A DNA stretch of 64,000 nucleotides from Neorhizobium alkalisoli (lineage in GTDB: Bacteria; Pseudomonadota; Alphaproteobacteria; Rhizobiales; Rhizobiaceae): the NCBI RefSeq assembly GCF_007829835.1, contig NZ_VIWP01000003.1, positions 806,001-870,000 of the forward strand. Direction: 5' to 3'. The position numbers and the translations under genes are program-made. Below, piece after piece: positions 59,331 through 64,000 of the stretch. The notes below the pieces were generated by a model that was not told where the DNA came from, did not search any database, and was given only the letters and a program-made list of their open reading frames with translations. How positions within the stretch are numbered: the stretch's first letter is position 1; every line of letters begins with the position of its first letter.

Positions 59331-59583
59331 ATAAAGGCGCAAGGCGGAATTTTACCGGCCGGCTTTTTCACTTGTTTTCAGCCCCGCGGATGGACCGGGG
59401 CGATGCGTGAGACACACCGCAGCCCGCGCCACGCGATCCCGCGCCCGCTCGAAGCAAGCCCGAGAGCAAGCCTCACTCCATCCCCGCGCCCTATGCGTTG
59501 CGGGCCAAGCTGGCCTGTGCAGTCGGCGCAGGCCATCAAGAACAATCGAGATCGAAGATTTACGCCTTTTCTGGAGTGAACTT

Positions 59584-60321
59584 ATGAAGGTAGCTGTCCT
59601 CTTCACCGGCTTTTTGCGTCAGAAAGAGCAAACGAAACAGAATTTCGAAACCCTCCTTCTCGCCCCTTTCGAGGCAGACGTCTTCGTCGCCACTTGGGAC
59701 ATCCACGATATAGCAAGACCCCTGCACAACCGGACCGAGGAACTCCGTATCGAGGCCGAGGTGGCCGGCTCCGACATCAGGAATTTCTTTGCACCGAGAT
59801 TGAGGGACTATCTGGTCCTGTCCTACGACCTGTTTCGCCAGTCGACGCCGACGATCAACGAAATTGACCGCCCCAACGATCTGCTGAAGACGAACCAGCG
59901 CGCCGCATCCCACGGGACAGTCTGGATGAACAGGCTGTATTCCCAATGTTACATGGTCCGGCGGGGCCTTCAGATGATCCGGGAATATGAAGAACGCACC
60001 GGCATCAGGTATGACGCGATCGCCCGCACACGCACCGACATGCTCTTCATGTCACCGTTTCCTGAACCGCAACTGGACAAGCTCATGTATCCGTCGACCT
60101 ATCACGACGGAAAGCCCGTACCCCAGGGATGCGTTGCCGACCACTTCTATTGGGGCGGCCGCGACACGATGATGAAGCTCGAGGATCTCTGCTTCAACAT
60201 CGAAACCATGTATCGCCGCCAGAATGTCGATACGACCTATGCGGAGATCCTGTTCCACTCCTATGCGCTGAAACAGGATATCTATCTGCAGCCGTTCGAC
60301 ATCGCCTACAGACGGGCCTGA
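59584..60321 (+). CDS. Glycosyltransferase-like protein
   Basis: A 245-residue soluble protein beginning MKVAVLFTGFLRQKEQTKQN. The segment IRYDAIARTRTDMLFMSPF near residue 140 has the R-T-R-T-D arrangement seen in small nucleotide-sugar glycosyltransferases, where the Asp belongs to a metal site, and VADHFYWGGRDTMMKLEDLC near 180 is the acceptor side. GGAGTG precedes the ATG at 59584. The donor and acceptor are unknown. Stand-alone gene ending in a strong terminator. Confidence 0.65.
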   Translation: MKVAVLFTGFLRQKEQTKQNFETLLLAPFEADVFVATWDIHDIARPLHNRTEELRIEAEVAGSDIRNFFAPRLRDYLVLSYDLFRQSTPTINEIDRPNDLLKTNQRAASHGTVWMNRLYSQCYMVRRGLQMIREYEERTGIRYDAIARTRTDMLFMSPFPEPQLDKLMYPSTYHDGKPVPQGCVADHFYWGGRDTMMKLEDLCFNIETMYRRQNVDTTYAEILFHSYALKQDIYLQPFDIAYRRA

Positions 60322-60341
60322 TCCGCCGCGCAGAAAAGCAT

Positions 60342-60375
60342 TCGACCCGAAAATCCGGCTGGATTTTCGGGTCGA
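60342..60375. terminator. Strong terminator between glycosyltransferase-like and porin genes
   Basis: TCGACCCGAAAATCC (60342-60356) and GGATTTTCGGGTCGA (60361-60375) form a perfect 15-bp stem with a 4-base loop, in the gap between converging genes. It can work for both strands. Confidence 0.85.
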
Positions 60376-60435
60376 TGAGATATCTTTCATCCGCAGCCGA
60401 CAGGCAGCTCGCCGGCGTAAGCGCCGGTCATGCGG

Positions 60436-61260
60436 TCACTTGTAGACGATCGGCTGCGGCGGCGGCTCGTAGGCCGGCGGAGCGTCGCAACCGCCAAAGG
60501 TGTAGCGGGCGCCGATGCGGGCTTCATGCGAATCGAAACCCTTGTCCTGGCCAGGGCCGCCATTGGCGTTGTAGCCGAACATGTCGCCACCAGCGATGTG
60601 GCGGAAACGGTAGCCGATATCGGCCTTCAGGTTGCAGGTGATGTCGATCGACGCACCGGCCATGAGGGCATAAGTCAGGCGCCACTTGCCTTCGTCGCCA
60701 TGCTCGGTCGTGTAGCAGCCGGGAACACTCGGATCGTCGCAGATCGTGTTGCGCAGCTTGTCCCACTTGACGTAGGAGCCACCGATACCGGCACCGACGT
60801 AAGGCGTGAAGTAACCGTAGGTGCCGAGATCGACATAGGCATTGGCCATGATCGAGTAGGCGCGCATGTCGGACTTATCGGAAGACGTGCAGGCGACAGT
60901 GCCGCAATAACCGCTGGTGCCACCGCGGAAATCCGACTTGTTGAGATAGTCGAACGTCACGTCGGTGCGCAGGTAGTTGTTGATCTGGTAACCGACACCA
61001 CCGCCGAGCAGAAAGCTGTCCTTCAGCGAGGCACGGTCGAAATCGACCAGGTTCGAATTGGAACCCTGATAATACTGGGCGCCACGCATGTGGTTGAACG
61101 AATATCCGACGTCGCCGCGCAGATACCATCCGCTCGACTGCTGGATCTCGACTTCAGGCGCATCCTGCATCATCGGCGGAGCCGGCTGATAAAGATCGGC
61201 GGAATGGGCAGCGCTGACCATCAGGAGCAGCGCGGTTGCGGCAGCCAAGCACTTCTTCAT
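60436..61260 (-). CDS. Outer membrane beta-barrel protein (Omp25/RopB-like)
   Basis: A 274-residue outer-membrane protein. The signal peptide MKKCLAAATALLLMVSAAHS ends at Ala-Asp-Leu. Amphipathic strands follow, such as GWYLRGDVGYSFNH, GVGYQINNYLRTDVTFDY and YFTPYVGAGIGGSYVKW; the barrel ends with ARIGARYTFGG, and a Pro-rich tail EPPPQPIVYK follows. Two Cys pairs (YCGTVAC and ICDDPSVPGC) sit in surface loops. It belongs to the Omp25/RopB group of rhizobial porins. CTTGGAGATGAGCC precedes the ATG. Confidence 0.88.
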   Translation of the reverse strand: MKKCLAAATALLLMVSAAHSADLYQPAPPMMQDAPEVEIQQSSGWYLRGDVGYSFNHMRGAQYYQGSNSNLVDFDRASLKDSFLLGGGVGYQINNYLRTDVTFDYLNKSDFRGGTSGYCGTVACTSSDKSDMRAYSIMANAYVDLGTYGYFTPYVGAGIGGSYVKWDKLRNTICDDPSVPGCYTTEHGDEGKWRLTYALMAGASIDITCNLKADIGYRFRHIAGGDMFGYNANGGPGQDKGFDSHEARIGARYTFGGCDAPPAYEPPPQPIVYK

Positions 61261-61456
61261 GGCTCATCTCCAAGCTCGTGTCGCATGGCAGAACCTTCCC
61301 CCGCCATCGTCGTGTGAACGGATGATGAAGGATAATGGTTAAGTGCAAATTAACGCTGTTTGCTAACCAAGATTGCCGGAATTACTCAACCTATACAGGC
61401 GGGCATCCGCCGGAGCCCGGTTACTCCTTAATTCCGCCGCGCCTCAATACCGCGAA

Positions 61457-62356
61457 TCACGCCCCGAAAACCTGCGCATACTCATTCAGATGATGCAGCA
61501 GTTTGCGCGCATATCCGGGCAGTTGTGCTTCGCTCTTGACGCAGAGATAGAGCTCCCGGTCGGCCCAGCCCTCGTCGATCTGCACGATCCGCAATTCCAT
61601 GCTCTTCGCGAACCGCACCGCCGCCGTTTCGGGGATGATCGCGATGCCGGCGTTGCATTCGACCATGCGACAGATACCTTCGAAACCATCGAGCCGCATG
61701 CGCACATCCACCTCACGTCCGAGTTCGCGCGCAAGCCGCCGCTTGAACTGCGACAGGGCAACGTTTTCCGGCATGCCGATCATCCGGAAATCGAGGATGT
61801 GCGAAAACTTCATGCGCTCGGCGGACAAGGGAAAATCCCGGCCGACGACCACGACCAACTTGTCCGGCACGAATCGCCAGCGCTCCAGCCCGACCATGTC
61901 CGCCGACGCAGCAACGATGCCGATATCAGCCTCGCCGTTCTTCAACAGCGCCGTCACCTCAAAACTCGGCTTGTCGACCACGCTGACGCTGATCTCCGGA
62001 TTGGCGGCAAGGAAAGTCCCGAGCGCCTTCGGCATGTGTTCGGCCAGCATGTTGGTGTTCGACAGAAGCCTCACCCGGCCCCGGCGACCATCGGCGAAAC
62101 CATCGAGCTCGGTCTCGACCCGCCGCGCCTCCTCGACCAGCCGGCGGGCATGCCGTGCCAAAATATCGCCGGCAAGCGTCGGCTTGATGCCGCGGCCGGT
62201 CCGCTCGAACAGTTCGAGCTTGAACCCTTCCTCCAGCCGTCGCAGCCGCGCGCTGACGGCGGCCACCACGATATTGTTGCGGGCGGCGGCGGCCGTCAAG
62301 CTGCCGCCATCCACTGCCGCGAGAAATATCCGCAAATCCGTCAGGTCGAATTTCAT
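61457..62356 (-). CDS. LysR-family transcriptional regulator
   Basis: A 299-residue LysR regulator: the winged HTH is LRIFLAAVDGGSLTAAAARN with AAVSARLRRLEEGFKLELFE, and the effector domain begins near residue 92 (GRVRLLSNTNMLAEHM). It is divergent from a cytochrome c gene of a probable dehydrogenase, which suggests control of that oxidation system. The start is ATG 62356, with two nested palindromes directly upstream. Confidence 0.88.
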   Translation of the reverse strand: MKFDLTDLRIFLAAVDGGSLTAAAARNNIVVAAVSARLRRLEEGFKLELFERTGRGIKPTLAGDILARHARRLVEEARRVETELDGFADGRRGRVRLLSNTNMLAEHMPKALGTFLAANPEISVSVVDKPSFEVTALLKNGEADIGIVAASADMVGLERWRFVPDKLVVVVGRDFPLSAERMKFSHILDFRMIGMPENVALSQFKRRLARELGREVDVRMRLDGFEGICRMVECNAGIAIIPETAAVRFAKSMELRIVQIDEGWADRELYLCVKSEAQLPGYARKLLHHLNEYAQVFGA

Positions 62357-62381
62357 GAAAGGCCTTTCACTTTTCGTGAAA
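62356..62381. promoter_or_regulatory. Candidate LysR operator with nested palindromes
   Basis: TGAAAGGCCTTTCA (62356-62369) is a perfect 14-bp palindrome that includes the first base of the LysR start codon. TTTCAC-N5-GTGAAA (62365-62381) overlaps it as a second inverted repeat. Both could be LysR binding sites for autoregulation and for control of the divergent cytochrome gene. Confidence 0.45.
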
Positions 62382-62593
62382 TCAGCTTGTAGAATAAACC
62401 GACTTCCGAGACACGATTTCGCCGCGTATGACCTGTGTCAAGTCGCGCTCGCGACACATCGACACAGAGTAGGGTCGGCTCTGATTTGACCCTATAGAGC
62501 AATATCAGTCGTTTTCGACAAGATTTTCGGCTTTTTCTTCGATGTGATCAGCCGGTGTCGTGACGACATGGATCAGCGTGCACGAGGAGGAGC

Positions 62594-64000
62594 GTGTGGG
62601 TTCGATTTAACGAATTGTTCATGCTTGATGAAAGCACGTCGATGATGCCCGCTTCCTCCTCCCGGCGCTCCGCAAGGCGTTCCCTTGCTGCCAAGCTTCT
62701 CTCGCACTGTTCCCAGCCCCTGGCGCTCGGGCTTCTCTGTCTTTCCGCGCTGGCAGCCATTCCAGGCACCAGCGCGGCCCAGGATGCATCGGCCGCTTCC
62801 GCAGAGCTGATCGCCAAGGGACGTTATCTCGCAACCGCTGCCGACTGTGCCGCCTGCCACACCGCCCCGCATGGCGGTACTCCCTTTGCCGGGGGCTATG
62901 GCATCGAATCGCCGCTCGGCACGATCTTTTCCACCAACATCACCCCGTCGAAGCAGGATGGCATCGGCAATTACAGCGAAGCCGATTTCGCCCGCGCCGT
63001 GCGCGAAGGCGTCGCCAAGGATGGCAGCCATCTTTATCCGGCCATGCCCTACACGGCCTATGCAAAGATTTCCGACGAGGACATGCATGCGCTCTACGCG
63101 TATTTCATGAACGAGGTGAGGCCGGTCGATCACGTTCCGCAGAAGACCGAACTGCCCTTCCCCTTCTCGATCCGCACCTCCATGGCCGCCTGGAACCTGC
63201 TGTTCCTCGACAACAGCCGCTTCAAGCCGGATGCCTCGAAATCGGCCGAGTGGAACCGCGGCGCCTATCTTGCCGAAGCGCTCGAGCACTGCAGCACCTG
63301 CCACACGCCACGTAACGTCTTCATGGCCGAATCCGGCAGCGAGGCCCTGTCCGGTGGCTCGATCGGCTCCTGGTACGCACCGAACATCACCTCCGACAAG
63401 ACAAGCGGCATTGGCGGCTGGTCCGACGCAGAGCTGACCCAATATCTGAAGACCGGCCATGTTGCCGGCAAGGCGCAGGCAGCAGGCCCGATGGCAGAAG
63501 CCGTCGAGAACAGCCTCCAGCACCTGAACGACGACGACATCAAGGCGATGGTCACCTATCTGCGCGACGTCAAGCCGATCGCTTCCGGTGAAACGACGCC
63601 ACGTTACGCCATCGACAACCCGTCGGTCGCCGAAGCCACTCTGCGCGGCCTGCCCGGCCAGGGGCTGGATGAAAACGGTTTCCACGTGTTCAGCGGCAGC
63701 TGCGCCACCTGCCACCAGAACGACGGCGGCGGCAACAAGCATTATCCGTCGCTGTTCCACAACACGGCAACGGGTGCGGATCGTCCGGATAACCTGGTCG
63801 CCACCATCCTGTTCGGCGTCAGCCGCACCGTCGATAACGTGCCGACCTTCATGCCGGCCTTCGGCCCGGCCGCATCCTATACCGACAAGCTGTCCGACAA
63901 GGACATTGCCGATGTCAGCAATTACGTGCTGAGCCAGTTCGGCAACGCCGCGGTCAAGGTTACTCCGGCCGATGTCGCCCGCATTCGCGAAGGTGGGGAA
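62594..64000 (+). CDS. Three-haem cytochrome c, dehydrogenase electron-transfer subunit (cut by right edge)
   Basis: The frame is open to the window end. The product has a signal peptide (LALGLLCLSALAAIPGTSAA) and three haem c motifs: CAACH at about residue 85, CSTCH at 233 and CATCH at 370, the layout of the cytochrome c subunit of membrane-bound alcohol, gluconate or aldehyde dehydrogenases. It would pass electrons from a quinoprotein or flavoprotein dehydrogenase to the respiratory chain. The GTG at 62594 is preferred as start since GAGGAGGAGC precedes it; ATG 62621 is possible. The C-terminal end and partner subunits lie outside the window. Confidence 0.85.
   Translation, partial: MWVRFNELFMLDESTSMMPASSSRRSARRSLAAKLLSHCSQPLALGLLCLSALAAIPGTSAAQDASAASAELIAKGRYLATAADCAACHTAPHGGTPFAGGYGIESPLGTIFSTNITPSKQDGIGNYSEADFARAVREGVAKDGSHLYPAMPYTAYAKISDEDMHALYAYFMNEVRPVDHVPQKTELPFPFSIRTSMAAWNLLFLDNSRFKPDASKSAEWNRGAYLAEALEHCSTCHTPRNVFMAESGSEALSGGSIGSWYAPNITSDKTSGIGGWSDAELTQYLKTGHVAGKAQAAGPMAEAVENSLQHLNDDDIKAMVTYLRDVKPIASGETTPRYAIDNPSVAEATLRGLPGQGLDENGFHVFSGSCATCHQNDGGGNKHYPSLFHNTATGADRPDNLVATILFGVSRTVDNVPTFMPAFGPAASYTDKLSDKDIADVSNYVLSQFGNAAVKVTPADVARIREGGE

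Noticed and set aside
1..64000. Insertion sequences, prophage or integrative element
   Set aside because: No transposase, integrase, phage structural gene or attachment-site duplication was found, and base composition is even except for short AT-rich promoter regions.

Overview
The window is ordinary, high-GC chromosome of an alphaproteobacterium, most likely Rhizobiaceae (Rhizobium/Agrobacterium group). The evidence is the hmuTUV haem-uptake genes with rhizobial neighbours, the treZ-treY pair, a serC-serA operon with a leader that resembles the alphaproteobacterial serC RNA, an Omp25/RopB-type porin, and an intergenic element with the two-palindrome layout of RIME1, a repeat known from rhizobia. 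No insertion sequence, prophage, rRNA or CRISPR array was seen. One tRNA gene (Met, CAT anticodon) is present.

Layout. 0-5.4 kb: metallophosphoesterase tail, a ring-cleaving dioxygenase/hydrolase pair, a galE-gloA-ung operon, and a toxin-antitoxin pair whose toxin has an in-frame stop. 5.4-9.3 kb: divergent haem uptake (hmuTUV) and haem handling (IsdG-like monooxygenase, hutX). 9.5-20.5 kb: small proteins, a translationally coupled nucleotidyltransferase-metallophosphoesterase pair, trehalose synthesis from alpha-glucan (treZY), a GDPD-like protein, a lipoprotein and an amidase. 20.5-25 kb: a LppC-like lipoprotein, a LapG-type cysteine peptidase (BTLCP), and a LysR/EamA divergent pair.

25-49.5 kb is the centre of interest. 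A single minus-strand gene of about 18.2 kb encodes a 6068-residue RTX adhesin. It has an N-terminal region with a possible LapG-type site, about 17-18 T1SS-143/DUF5801-like repeats, a central RTX block, cadherin/VCBS-like domains with an inserted jelly-roll-like module, and terminal RTX repeats plus a type I secretion signal. It is followed by tolC, a LapB-like ABC transporter, an HlyD adaptor and, at the end of the operon, an unusual protein that looks like a ribbon-helix-helix domain joined to a PAS-like domain. With the LapG-type peptidase some 9 kb away from the adhesin's 3' end, the region could make a surface adhesin that is secreted, retained and released, and that has its own regulator. 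No LapD-like receptor is visible here.

49.9-64 kb: small unknown proteins, tRNA-Met, mnmA, an MscS channel, a DUF1810 protein, a Tim44-like protein, serine biosynthesis (serC-serA), a glycosyltransferase-like protein, an outer-membrane porin, and a LysR regulator divergent from a three-haem cytochrome c gene that runs off the right edge.
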